DNA of 64,000 nucleotides from Neurospora tetrasperma FGSC 2508. Taxonomy: Eukaryota > Ascomycota > Sordariomycetes > Sordariales > Sordariaceae. The notes under the pieces were generated by a model. That model did not search any database. It had not been told where the DNA came from and saw nothing but the letters and a program-made list of their open reading frames with translations. Of the stretch, positions 1-11,691 are shown piece by piece; the first letter of the stretch is position 1; each line of letters opens with the position of its first letter. Both the position numbers and the translations under genes were made by a program. The stretch covers positions 836,205 through 900,204 of the forward strand of contig NW_009799104.1 in the NCBI RefSeq assembly GCF_000213175.1, written 5' to 3'.

Positions 1-603
1 CCGTAGTTAGTGGACATGGACTCGACACCGGCACCGACACCGACTTCGATCATGCCGGACCGGATTGCGTTGGCGATGTCGACGCAGGCCTGAAGACCCG
101 AGGAGCACTGGCGGTTGAGGGTGTGGACGGCGGTGGACTCGGGGAAGCCGGCGACGAGAGCAGCGGCGCGCATCTCGGTGGCACCACCGCCAGGGGCGAG
201 GACGGTGCCGACCTTGATGTCCTCGACGAGGGAGGGGTCGATCTTGGAGCGCTCGATGAGGCCACGGAGGGCACCGGCCATCAGGTCAGCAGCGTGGGTG
301 TCCTTGAAGCCGCCCTTGCCGCCTTTGGTGAAGGGAGTGCGAAGAGCGCAGGTGACGACGATCTGTAGGTTGTATGTGTTAGTCGCATCTTGTTTTCTGT
401 AAGTCGTTCGGTTCGATGTGGTCGGTCGTGCTTACATCATCGGCGTTCTTCTGGAGAATCTGGTCACGGCCACCACCGGTAACACCAGCGGAGATCTGGT
501 TGCCGATCTGAGAAAGTCTGTCGAGAGCTGTAGTGGAAGGAGTATCATGTTAATCACCATTTGCTGAGGCTAAAAAGTCGGTTCAGTAATACGTACCACC
601 CAT
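1..603 (-). CDS. 3-ketoacyl-CoA thiolase, peroxisomal (5' part; runs off the left edge)
   Basis: This enzyme performs the last step of peroxisomal fatty-acid beta-oxidation, splitting 3-ketoacyl-CoA with CoA to give acetyl-CoA. The visible N-terminal part has three exons: 603-597, 527-436 and 362-1. Introns 596-528 and 435-363 have GTACGT/CTACAG and GTAAGC/CTACAG ends. The translation contains the thiolase nucleophile motif LNRQCSSGLQAC followed by the family's IRSGM and GAGVESMS blocks. The N-terminus reads MGALDRLSQIGNQI. The stretch RLSQIGNQI resembles the PTS2 peroxisomal signal, with a final Ile where Leu/Ala/Phe is usual. The first coding exon is only seven bases, so the start rests on this splice; the first in-frame ATG within exon 2 would lose the targeting signal. 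The C-terminal half with the second catalytic Cys and the His lies outside the window. Confidence 0.93.
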
Positions 604-2079
604 TGTGAATGATTATACGATTAGTCGACTAGATAAATGGATGAATAGAAATCAAGAATCAACGGCTGCTTGTTGGGTATCCTCAGAAGATTGGAAAGGG
701 CAGAAATAGTTCAGTGGAAGGAAGGGAGGACGGTGTGGAAGGACAGGAAAACAGTTTGTATTGATATATAAAGGCGAGACGGGAGAACAGGAAGCAAGAA
801 AGATGGATCGCCAGGTGGTTTAAACCTCGGGATCTCGACTGGTCAGTCCCCAGTCAGTTCAGTTCCCTTGATGCTCCCGTCAGGCAGCGTGCTAACTGAG
901 GTGGTGTGTAACTGGTGGGCGAGCCCTGCGGTGGACGGTGGTAGCACTAACAGACCGACAGGAGCGTGGAGCACCCGCGGTGCTGGCTGGCTGTCCAGTG
1001 TGGGATGAAATTCCGGGGCGGGAGGCGGCGGCAGGTGATGTCAGAAATGCGCCGAGGCACTGCCGCATTCGGTTTAGCGCCAGACGACAGACGTGTGGAG
1101 GAGGGGGTGCGCTGGGGAATGATTGGGGACGGTTGGGGTCGCCAAGAGCGTTGCATCCGCATTTTCAGATTGGTCTGTTTTCTCTTGTCGCCTTTTTCAC
1201 ATGCTTCTCTTTTTCTTGCGTTGACGAGAATGGCTGCTTAACAAAGGGCCCATATTGTGGAATCACTTTCTGTCAACAGCAGTTCCGACAACCGAGAGGC
1301 CACCCACACTGGGAATTTCCAAGATGGAAATCCAGATCAACCCAACACTTTCAAGCGTCCCTTGTTGGACATTGTGAAGATGGGAATGCTCGTCCAGGGG
1401 GGTGGTTGCAAGCGTGGAAGTAGGAATCACATGTTGACCGAGCCGACAGGCCGCTAGTTGTCTGTCAACATTTCCGTCTCATATTAACATCAACAAAACA
1501 TCGCACTGCGGGAAGCCGTCAACGGTCGATTCATGCACACGCATATATACAAGTACTGTACAACGTAATTCGGAACGAACCGTTCGGTTCATGCTCCAAC
1601 CCCATTCAGATGATTGCTCGAGTCCGAAAATGTCGTTTCGCGATGTGCTGCTTCGAGCGGTCAAAAGGCAGGATGGACGTTTGCTTTCTTCACTCTCGAG
1701 ATCTAGACCACTCGACAATGCAAAGAAAAGTACTGCTTACCTTCAAAGTCACATGCGGTGTGGAGGTCATGTCTTTTTCTTGTTTATCAGATGGAATAAG
1801 CTTACAGGTTACATATGGATGGGATGACAAGAGAGGTTAGTGAAGTACCTGTGGACGCAAGGCAACTGAACAACTCCTTGACAACTCATCACTGGCGATG
1901 TTCACACCTTGATATCAAAAATGCAAGGCGGGAACCAGACAGCATTTGCTTGCGAGAACATCATGCGCATTCATCAACCTAGGTATCGACAATCATGTCA
2001 AACAAAAGCTATCCCTAAATGCAAGCCAATCCCGATATCCAACCCCCCAGCCCCAACACCTTTGTTGACCAAGCCCAGC
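604..2079. other. Intergenic: thiolase 5' region and FBPase 3' region
   Basis: No convincing gene here. Open frames around 938-1423 lack recognisable domains and splice structure. The left part must hold the thiolase promoter and 5' UTR; the right part is the 3' UTR of the bisphosphatase gene. Confidence 0.6.
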
Positions 2080-3321
2080 TTAAGCCTTGCCGTGGTACTT
2101 CTTGACCTTCTCAACCTCATCATATGAACCCATAAAGATACCAGCCTTGTCATGGATGTGCTCCGGTACGACTTCGAGCATGCGGTTCATCTTGCTATCG
2201 ACAGCTTGACCACCAGCTATCGTTTTAACACAACAACATGTTAGCATCCATCATCATACTTTCATCTGGGCGCAAGGGGTGATGTGATGAAAAACGGATG
2301 ACAAGACTTACCATTCTCAAAAATCATAGCCATGGGCGCGCACTCGTACAGAATACGCAGCTTACCCTTGGGGCTTTTTTTGTCTGCCGGGTACGCAAAC
2401 ATACCACCATAGAGCAGCGTTCTGTACGCATCGGCCACCATGGAACCAATGTACCTAGCACTGTAAGGCTTTCCGCTGTCCTCCTGGGTTTCCTTCAGAC
2501 TGTTAAAGTACGCCTTGACGTCATCCTCCCAGTAGAGCGAGTTACCCTCGTTGACGGAGTAGATGCTCCTCTTCCTGGGGATCGTCATGTTGGGGTGCGT
2601 CAAGATGAACTCGCCCACGCCCTGGTCGAGCGTGAAGCCGTTGACGGAGCCGCCCTTCATGGTGATGACCAGCTGGGCCGAGGCGCCGTACATGGTGAAG
2701 CCGGCCGCCACGAGCTCGGTGCCGGGCTTGAGGATGTCTTCTTTCGTGCCCGTGCTGTCCTCGGCCAGCTTGTGGATGGCGAAGATGGTGCCGACCGACA
2801 CACCGGCGTCCAGGTTGGAGGAGCCGTCAATGGGGTCACAGGCAACGGCGTAGCGCGCGTGCTTGGCGTCCTTGAAGTAGATTACGTGCTCTTCCTCTTC
2901 CGAGACGAGCAAAGCGCACTTGCCCGAGGAGCGCATAGCTTCGATAAAGAGGTCGTTGGAGATGACGTCAAGCTTCTTTTGCTCGTCGCCCGTGGTGTTG
3001 GAGGAACCGGCGAGACCTGTGAGGTTTACGAGCGTGGCGCGGCGGATGTAGTAGGCGATGGACTTGAAGGAGAATTGGAGGGCATGGCAAAGGAGGCTTT
3101 TGGGGTTTCATGTTAGCTGGTAGTTCTCTTTGACTCTGTTGTTTGCGCGGTCAACAGGAAGGGATTTGGTGTACGTGATGAATAACATACGTAAAGTCTC
3201 CAGTGGCCTCCTTGTGCTTTACTTGCTCCTCGGTGAGGAATCTGGTGAGGGTGACAATGTGGGTGTTCACCTTCTCACCGTCGTTCTCGGCGCCAGCTCC
3301 GTTTGTTGTGAAAGTCGACAT
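2080..3321 (-). CDS. Fructose-1,6-bisphosphatase
   Basis: This is the gluconeogenic enzyme that hydrolyses fructose-1,6-bisphosphate to fructose-6-phosphate in the cytosol. Three exons (3321-3191, 3096-2312, 2216-2080) give 350 residues, normal for the family. Introns 3190-3097 and 2311-2217 have GTATGT/AAAAG and GTAAGT/GATAG ends. The metal-binding signature DPIDGSSNLD is present, as are EEEEHV upstream of it and the substrate-binding C-terminal region; the last residues are KKYHGKA. The start codon was chosen because it precedes the conserved NTHIVTLTRFL segment by about 18 residues. The mature N-terminus would begin with Ser, unlike the Pro of the yeast enzyme that feeds the GID degradation pathway. 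The gene lies tail-on to the thiolase promoter and shares its strand. Confidence 0.96.
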
Positions 3322-5212
3322 GGTTAATTATGTGTGTAGGATGTGTTTTTGGCGAAATTGGTGAAAATGAAGCTTGCTACACTGATCGTGAGAACAAGCT
3401 GGCTGTTATTTCGTGGCTAGCTAGATTATGCACTCTGCAGCTGTGGGATGATGTATGCTTCGCGGTCACGAGGGTTGACGTTGAACAAAGAGCTCGACTT
3501 ATACGCAACTATGATGTTTGGTCGTCTGTTCGGTGGATTGGTATTGTTCCGGTGAGGAAGATGGCAAATTCAAAACACTGGTTTGGGTATTTGGGTATAA
3601 GATAATGGAAGAAGAGGAAGATTGAGAGTGAGAAGAACAGAGAGCCCGAGGAAGAGGAGGAGGAGGAGGAGGAGCAGCAAGATAAGAAGCTTCCCTTTCA
3701 GGTTCAGGTGGAGTGGCAGAAGACGGGAAGAGACGGTCAGACAAGCCAGGAACACGAAAACATGACAGGGGAATGTTCACAAGCCAAGGGGATCTCCTCC
3801 ATCAACGTGACAGGTTGGTATCCATTCTAGACGAGGAGTTCCATTTTTATGATGGACTGGCTGAAGTGTTCCTGGCGTATGAGAGGGCCTGGAAGACAAC
3901 ATTCAGGCGACGATCACTGATCGTCCGTCCAGGAGTCAACGCAAGCGTAATGTTGCTTTGGAACTCTTCTGGTTGAGGCGTTGAGATGATATCAGGAGGA
4001 GCTTTTCCTCCTCTCCAGATGCTACACTACAAAGCGACTTCAGTTGTCTGGAAGCTGTCGAGGCAATGGCACAACCCCGGAACCCCGGGTTGCAGAATGG
4101 GGGAAAACGGGAGCTATGGGACCCCTCATTCGGCCGTCGTCGGTTGAACAAGCGGTTATCGATAATCAGGGACGGGGAGAGCTACCTATGTCCACTCGCT
4201 GACTTGTGACATCAGCGACTGTTGGCTGGCCGCCCTCCCCCCCCCTCGAGCAGTCTGTGGCTTCTTTGCTTGTTTTGCTTTATTGTGGTTCTTGTGTACT
4301 CGTGGCAAAGCCGAATTAGCCGTCTGCTGATTGCCCACATTACTCTTCAATGACCTGTTGCGAGCTGATGTTTGAGGAGTTTGTGATAAGCCGCCGGCCG
4401 AAGGGGAACTTTCCCCAACTGTTTGTTTTTGCATATGATATGAATGAAGCCAAGATGACGAACGAGGAGTGGAGGGGTTGCCTAACGACCGGGGGCGATC
4501 CAGAAGCCGTCAGGGGCAGGATGACAGGCTGGGCGAGATCCGGGGGTGCGGGGCAACTCTGGTAAATGCAACTGAAGTCCCCCAAAGAAGATTTCCCGGG
4601 CCGACGGGACATGCGCATGGCAATGCTTCCCATTTCTGTCGCCAAAGACCTTTTGGTGGTGTTCTGTTCAATTTGCCAACCATCCGGCAATCGGCTCACG
4701 AAGCTGAGGATTTGTCAACAAACCCGACTACACCGGCACCCAAATCCGGCAACAAGCCAACGAGAGACGGTCAAGAATCACCAAAGTTCAGAATCTCCAT
4801 CATCTGACTCGGGGTTTGTACCACAATTACGAATCACTTGATGGCAAATAAAATGAACAACAACACCGCCGGTTGATTACGGAACAGAAACTGTTGTGGC
4901 TTTTTCCCTTCCCAAATTTCCCAGTCGTCCTCGTGACCAGCTCCCGGTCTGTGGAATGGAGATCTTTTCGGGGGTCAGCTTCGAGCTCAGCTTGGACTTT
5001 GGAGACACTTCGGGCGGAGCTTTCCCGTGGTCCGGCAGGCACCTTGACGGCTTACCGGATTCTCTTATCGTACACAGAACCCTAACCCTTTTTATTTAAG
5101 TGACGTCAGGGATGTCATTCAGGAGTCGTCCACCATGTTCACGACAACTTTTCGATACTATAAAGAAACATCTCGAAGACTGAGAAGCGGCAAAGCTTGT
5201 ATACTCTCTGCC
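3322..5212. other. Intergenic: FBPase promoter side and spacer to the GH125 relic
   Basis: No supported gene. The stretch holds the FBPase 5' region, a purine-rich GAG-type microsatellite near 3651-3674, and then non-coding sequence up to the decayed mannosidase. Short open frames at 3499-3780, 4340-4699 and 4469-4807 look like chance frames. Confidence 0.55.
3651..3674. repeat. GAG/GGA trinucleotide repeat
   Basis: A short run of AGG triplets, interrupted at its left end by AAG. It lies about 330 bp upstream of the FBPase start codon, so it could fall in the promoter or 5' UTR. Confidence 0.8.
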
Positions 5213-6345
5213 TTAGATTACTAATCCATCAAATCCCGCAGATGAGGCTTCCGGTCCCTCAACATCATATGTCGAGAGGAGCCCTTTCCCACGAGAACCT
5301 GTTCCATGACAACCGTTAAATCCCGATACGTACGAACCCAGGAATCCTCGGAGTAGATCAAACGGCCATGGGAAAATTTCACGTACCATTGCCTCGTAGT
5401 GTACATACCGAAGCACTCTTGGAGCTGATCGACTCAAGACTTCAACCCTAACCCATCCGTTGACGACAGGATTTGTTGGAGGCACTTGACAATCTCGGTA
5501 TCATCATCCGAAGTCAAGATCTGGACGATCAAGCTCAATGACCAGGCCATTCCAGGGCCTGCTACATGTGACCCACGGGTTCTGCTCACGTTCTGTTAAC
5601 GATAGTCATCCCAAGGAGGCCTACCCATTCAGCACCGACCCAACCATACCTACAGTACGGATTCTCCATACTCAACACGAATTGTATCGGTCAACGTACC
5701 CAAATCACAGCGCACTAAGCAAGCTCGGTCGCTTGCCATCATCATTCAGTGCCGTCCTTACCCCCCTGCCAGAGACTAAAGGACTGCCATCAAATCATGA
5801 TTTCTGAACCCATCAACGACATATGCATATACCCTCCCATGAATTACAATGCTCCGCCCTCTCGAACCTCTCCACGCCCCTCCTTATTCCGTCCGTTATC
5901 CCCTTCTTTCTCTTCGCCCTCGCACTAGTTTCCACAATATTCCAGAGAGTTGTCTGATAGGGAGGATGAAGGCCGGAGGAGAGGCAGGTAGGAAAGGAGT
6001 TGGTTGGAGGAGTCGCGGGGCCAGAGGGCGGGTATGTCGCCGACTGTTATGAAGGTGAGCTTTTGATGTTAGCAGAGGGCAAAGGAAGAGGGAGACTTGG
6101 CCCGGTAAGTGCTTACCTCCTCTTCACACTCATCCTTCGCGTAGTACTCATTCTCATGACCCTTGGCGGCAACCCCCTCCAAGTTATGGCCGCGTCCAGT
6201 ATTAAGGATGCAATTCTGAAGCAGCCGGAAGAGATCAGGTTCCTTGATGATTTGTCTCGTTTTCAAGATAGAATCTTCGACCTTGGTCAGGTTGAACTTG
6301 CGATATGCTAGGCCGAAGATTTTGGGGGTGAGTTGGTGGACACAT
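5213..6345 (-). pseudogene. Decayed GH125 exo-alpha-1,6-mannosidase relic
   Basis: Read on the minus strand, pieces of a glycoside hydrolase family 125 protein appear in family order. First comes KFNLTKVED, then KEPDLFRLLQNC, HGHENEYY-like and CEEE (about 6320-6107). A clean intron with GTAAGC donor follows, its acceptor AAAAG preceded by CTAACATC. The next exon reads [28 protein letters not shown], which matches the GH125 'TGDIxAMWLRDSxNQL' block (in two parts: [13 protein letters not shown] and [13 protein letters not shown]). The frame then stops. After only about 100 bases the C-terminal part resumes with YAYVVDGF, then PSLLSAL, GSHVAGPGMAW, ILTSDDDTEIVKCL, TDGLGL and TRQW, broken by stops and frame changes. 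The central third of the domain is missing. It is a host gene fossil; no full-length copy is visible here. Confidence 0.85.
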
Positions 6346-7541
6346 CAAGTGATGTTCAGGAAGAGATCATTTAACGGAAGCTATGGATAGATGAGATGGT
6401 ATCGCATGATTTTATGATACAGCTGTTGACTCGCATCTAGTACCAGTGCAGGTCTTCAAAAATAACGAGTCATGATTGAAGTATTGACATGTTCACAGGT
6501 ACCAATACATAAGGCGTGGAATATCTGGGGATATGTGACGAGCTGTAAGTAGGCGGCATGTGAGAGAGGGTACCTCTACCTATGCTATATGGATTAAGTG
6601 GATGTTGGCCGCGCCACGAACTGCCGAAACGGTTAAGAAGGGAAGCCCATATTGGCTATATGGACATTTTGATATCGAAAATTCTTGCTTCGATGTCACA
6701 TCCTCACAGGCCCCGTACCGGACCGACTTTGTCCTGAAGAATACTACCACGACAATGATGATGCTTTAGATGAACCCATTAGTGGTGATTATCAAGTAGT
6801 CAGCTACCTACTTGAGGTTCTTTCATTTTCTCGATTCAGTCAGGCTTGAGGAACATTCCATTCTCATTCCTCTTTCCCTTCGACTTTGGCATATCTAGAG
6901 TCAGTTCGAAGGCCAGCGACGAGAACTTACATCTTTGGACATCCAAAACTTAAGGCATGGCGCTGTAACACCGACAAGCCCTAGCCATTTCAAGCCACTA
7001 TCCTGATTTCCTATTGGACAGTAGCATACCTGTCAGTGGTTCATGCCCCTGTTCCCGATCGGACGCCGGCACGGTAAAGGTCTTAGTATCGTCTTGGCGA
7101 CCAATGCCCACCTCAACTTGTCCTCTTCCCCTCCATTCAACTTGACACTCCTGACAAGAACGCCACTTTATTAATGTGCCCAAATTATTATTTTAGCACA
7201 ATGTGGCCCATGTCCCGAAGAGGCTGATTGATAGTGGATCAGTTAGCAACCCCGGACTTAACTTCGACGCCATGGGTTACCTGTCTCTTCAGGGGTTCCG
7301 GACCCTGGTTATCCTTGTGTAGGTATGTTGATGTTTTGACTATGATCTTTGACTTTGATGTCTCGATATCCAAGCAAGGGAACAGATTGTGTTTATGTCT
7401 GAAACGTTGCCAACCTAATGGCTGTCAATAACTAACAGGCCACATACATAGCATGCGAGAGCTTCAGACAACCACCATTTAGAAGAGAGATAGCCACGCG
7501 AAGCGTATCTCTCACCTCAACTACGGGTGAGGTCAGGAACC
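6346..7541. promoter_or_regulatory. Divergent intergenic region between the GH125 relic and GH92
   Basis: About 1.2 kb separates the 5' end of the GH125 relic from the GH92 start, and the two face away from each other. An intact pair would have shared this region as a bidirectional promoter. I see no further coding exons; frames such as 6998-7183 (-) are unrecognised. Specific operator sites are not identifiable by eye. Confidence 0.5.
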
Positions 7542-10488
7542 ATGGCGATGAATAACGACTCACCGTACCGCCAAGCGGCAGCCAAACTACCCGTTTATTT
7601 TGCCAGTGTTCTACGAAAAAGAAGAGCTCTTCTCTTCGCCGTCTTATTCGCCATCACCATCTTCTTCCTCTTCTCTCCTTTCTCACCCGACATCGCCGGT
7701 TCCTATGGCAAACACTCCAGCTCAAGCCCATCCTTCGGGGCGGTCAAAAACCACGATGTCAACGACATTCTGCGATTCATTGACCCCCTCATCGGCACTA
7801 CCAACGGCGGCCACGTCTTCCCCGGTGCCACGCTGCCCTACGGCATGGCCAAAGCCGTGGCTGACACCGCCTCGCCCGCCGAGAACGCCGCCGGCTTTGT
7901 GTCCGACGACAACCCCATCACCGGCTTCTCGCACATGCACGACTCCGGCACGGGCGGCCAGCCCTCTCTGGGAAACTTCCCGCTCTTTGTGCATCCGGGC
8001 TGTGTAGACGACGACTACACCAAATGCGACTTCTCCCTTTCTGATCGACCACTCAACCGCGTCCCTGATTCTGTCTATGCTTCACCAGGGTACTTCACCG
8101 TGAACATCACCAACGGCGTCAAGGCCGAGATGACCACTACCCACCACTCCGTTCTCTACCGCTTTTCCTTCCCCGGCACAGAGGCGGTGCGCTTCGCCAA
8201 AGGCGTGGCGCCTTATAGTCCACTTATCTTGGTAGACCTGGTCGACCTCATGAACAGTCGCTCCAGGGGTAACATCAAAGTTGACCCCGAAACAGGCCGG
8301 ATCGTGGGTGACGGGCGGTACGGCCCTTCTTTTGGATCAGGGCATTACCACGCTTATTTTTGCGCAGACTTCAAGGGTGCCAAGATTAGGAAGACGGGGA
8401 CGTTTGAGTCGAATAAAGCTACGGACGAGAAACAGCTTCTTGAAGGCGTCGGATGGGGGTCGGCGGGTGCTTGGATCCAGTTTGAGAAGCCTGACGAAGA
8501 GATGAAGGACTCGATTCTGGCGAGGGTGGGTGTGTCGTTTATGTCCGTGGATAAGGCGTGTGAGAATGCGGAGAGGGAGATGGAGGATTGGGACTTTGAG
8601 AGGGTTGAAAGGGATGCAAGAGAGGCGTGGAGGGAGAAGTTGGATGTGGTGAGGGTGGATGCGAATGGGACCAGTGAGGAGTTGCAGACTACATTTTGGA
8701 GTGGGCTGTATAGGACGTTGTTGAGTCCGCAGAATTATACGGGGGAAAACCCGTTGTGGAATTCGAGCGAGCCGTACTTTGACTCGTAAGTCTGGCAACC
8801 AGGAAAGGGGAAACAGAAAGATGCTAACGTCGAGTAGGTTCTACTGCATCTGGGATTCATTCAGAGCTCAACACCCCCTTCTGACAGTCATCGACCCAAA
8901 GGCACAAACCGAGATGATCAGGGCCCTGATCGACATCTACAGACACGAAGGCAAACTGCCTGACTGTCGCATGTCCTTTTGCAAAGGCTACACCCAAGGC
9001 GGTTCTAACGCGGACGTAGTCATCGCCGACGCCTTCGTCAAGGGTCTCACAGCCGACATCGACTGGAAGACAGCCTACGAAGCCGTCCTCTCCGACGCCG
9101 AAATCGAGCCCCGAAACTGGGGTCTCTCCGGCCGCGGCAACCTTGTCTCCTGGCACGATCGCGGCTACATCCCCCAGAACGACGTGGACACGAACGGCAC
9201 CGGCCCAGCCTCGCGTTCCATCTCCCGCGGCGTCGAGTACGCCTACAACGACTTTTGCATCTCCCTCCTATCCCAGGGTCTGTCCAAGTCCCCCTCTCTC
9301 CTCGGTGCTTCTTCTACGTCTTCCGAAGTCGTAGACTCCTCCTCCTCCTCCTCCTCCTCCTACCGCCCCAACATCTCAACCCCCTGGACCTCCCTCACCG
9401 CCGACATCACCAAATACCACCACCGCGGCGCCAACTGGCGTAACTACTGGAACCCTTCCGCAAAGGACCTCTTCCGCGACGACCGCACCACCAGTAGTTC
9501 CCAGCCTGAAGAACACACCCCCTATCTCTCCGGCGGCCAAAACGCCTCCTCCCTACCAAAAGGCTACATCATCCAATCGCCCTTTGTCGGCTTCCTCCAA
9601 CCACGCACACTTGCAGGCACCTTCCGCTACCACCCCACCCGCACCTGCAGTCCCATCCAAAACCAGCACTCCTGCTACTACGACACGGCGCTAGACGTCT
9701 ACGAAGGGTCACCGTGGCTCTACTCCTTTTTCGCGCCGCAGTCCATGTCCACGCTGATCCAACTCATGGGCGGGTCCGATACGTTCGTCAAGCGATTAGA
9801 ATACTACCATGAAAGCGGGATCGCCTACATGGGCAACGAACAATCGTTCCTGACCGTCTTCCAGTTCCATTACGCCGGTCGTCCAGGCCTGAGTTCCAAG
9901 TGGCTGAGGAATTACATCCCCACAATGTTCAACGCCAGCGTCAACGGCATCCCGGGAAACGACGATTGTGCCATGGGGGCGTTCACCACGTGGGGGATGG
10001 GACTGGGTGTTTTCCCCGTTGCGGGGCAGGACGCGTACTTGATTGTCCCGCCGTTTTTCAGGGAGGTAAAGGTGAGGGCTGGGATGGACCTCAAATCATC
10101 CTCTCCTTCTCGTGACTACCACTCGGAGAAAAAGGAAGCAAAATGGGCGGTGATCAGAACCGTCAATTTCGATGCTGAAATGCAAGGCAGGAACGGTGGG
10201 AAACCGGTTTATATCCAGTCTGCCAAGTTGAATGGGAAGAAATACACCAAGAATTGGATTACGCATGAGTTCTTTGAACAGGGCGGGTTGTTGGAGTTGG
10301 TGGTTGGACCGGAAGAAAGTATAGGTAAGGATGGGTGGGGAACAAACCGAGAGGATTTGCCGCCTAGTTATTATGAGGATGAGAAATTCTGGGAGGAGTG
10401 GGAGAGGATGGATAGGGAGAGGACGGAGCGGTGGAAGGAGGAGGAGAAGGCGAAGGAAGAGGGGAATGAGGTTGATGATGGGTATTAA
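7542..10488 (+). CDS. GH92 alpha-mannosidase (membrane-anchored)
   Basis: Family GH92 enzymes are calcium-dependent exo-acting alpha-mannosidases that remove alpha-1,2 and related mannose residues. Exons 7542-8785 and 8838-10488 give 964 residues; the intron has a GTAAGT donor, GCTAAC branch point and TAG acceptor. The start ATG has a good context (ACCATGG). The N-terminus is cytoplasmic and basic (VLRKRRALL), followed by a hydrophobic segment at about 29-45. That is a type II signal anchor or uncleaved signal, which places the catalytic part in the secretory lumen or outside. Diagnostic GH92 blocks follow: DPLIGTTNGGHVFPGATLPYG, GFSHMHDSGTGG, the QGGSNADVVIADA region, and GNEQ and GNDDCGAMG-like (GNDDCAMGAFTTWGMG). 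A serine-rich run interrupts the domain near 9335-9360, and the tail is charged (KEEEKAKEEGNE). It sits head to head with the GH125 relic. Confidence 0.93.
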
Positions 10489-11691
10489 GAAGTACTCTTT
10501 TCTTGAGGTGGGGGCATATAGATCCTGATGAAATTTTAGCTGGGTAGTAGGTTACGAGCTGAACTCATCCATGTTGCCTCAGTTGTTGTGATCTCTGTGA
10601 CGAACGGATGCTATTTTAAACCATAACCATTTTCAATCGTCGATATGGAATAATGGCGTTCAAATTAGTGTACCTATATCTCGTTGGTGGCTCTGTTGGG
10701 ATTACTTCGTATTGTCCTGCTTCTTCTTTGACACTCGTTGTTCATTTCATCACTCCGAGGTCAATGACGACAGCACATAAAGACTCAAAGCTGTCGATCA
10801 GTATAAAACAACAACGTCCAATCTCAAGGGATGGACTGTGACAAACCAGAAGCCACGTACCGCTTACCCAGCATCACAATCAAGAATTCACTGATATCAA
10901 CTTGATAGCATCTATTGGCTTATCTCTACCCTCTAGCTGAACAATTTTCGATCCTCCTTCTGCCACTCCTCCGGGATTCAACCCCATAAGAAGTCCCATT
11001 ACCCCCATTTCTCATGGGCAGTCTGGACAATGAAGATGCTGGTCTATATCCCTTTCCTTCCCACTTTTGTTAGATGACCGGGTTCTAAAACATTCGCTCT
11101 GTTACTGTCTCGAGAGCGAAAAGAATGTGTTCCCCAAGATGCCCGAGCTTAACCTCCCATTCTGTGAAAACGCGGCTGAAGAAACCCGACATTCCAGACC
11201 AATTGCAGATAATCACTTTTGGCCAGTTTTCCCTCCCTAACCGTAAACGCCAAATCGTTGATAAAACATAGGAAAACATAATCATACCCCTTCAGATGGC
11301 CAACCCTGTATGATGCGACACCACGCTCCATCACAAGGAGAGAAAGAAAAGGCAAGCCTGTCAATACATGAGCATGACTTTGAATCAATATCATGTCGAG
11401 ATACTGCTTGTAAAAGTCGTCATGCACTCAAAGGAACAACTGCACCCCACCTGCTGGAGATACTTGTTAAAATCCATCCACTGCCAATTCGGCCATCGCA
11501 CCGTGATGGGGTTGCATGGGATCGGGAGAGATTAAATCATAATTGTCGTCAAGCGAAGTGTGGTATCAAATAAACTTTTCCGGACCCCCCGTTGCGAGAT
11601 CGACCCTAGAGAGTTGAATGGAGAACATGAAGAAACATCTGAGAAACACCTATGCCGGTGCGTGGGAAATCATCCATCGCTCAGGGCACAT
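10489..11691. other. Intergenic between convergent GH92 and poly(A)-binding protein genes
   Basis: Both flanking genes end here, so the stretch should hold two 3' UTRs and transcription ends. I see no supported coding region; frames at 11149-11427 (-) and 11310-11573 (+) resemble no family. Confidence 0.55.

Noticed and set aside
2298-3116. A 272-codon plus-strand frame opposite FBPase
   Set aside because: Antisense shadow of the bisphosphatase exon with no recognisable motif.
6998-7183. A possible first exon of the GH125 relic
   Set aside because: The translation shows no likeness to the GH125 N-terminus.
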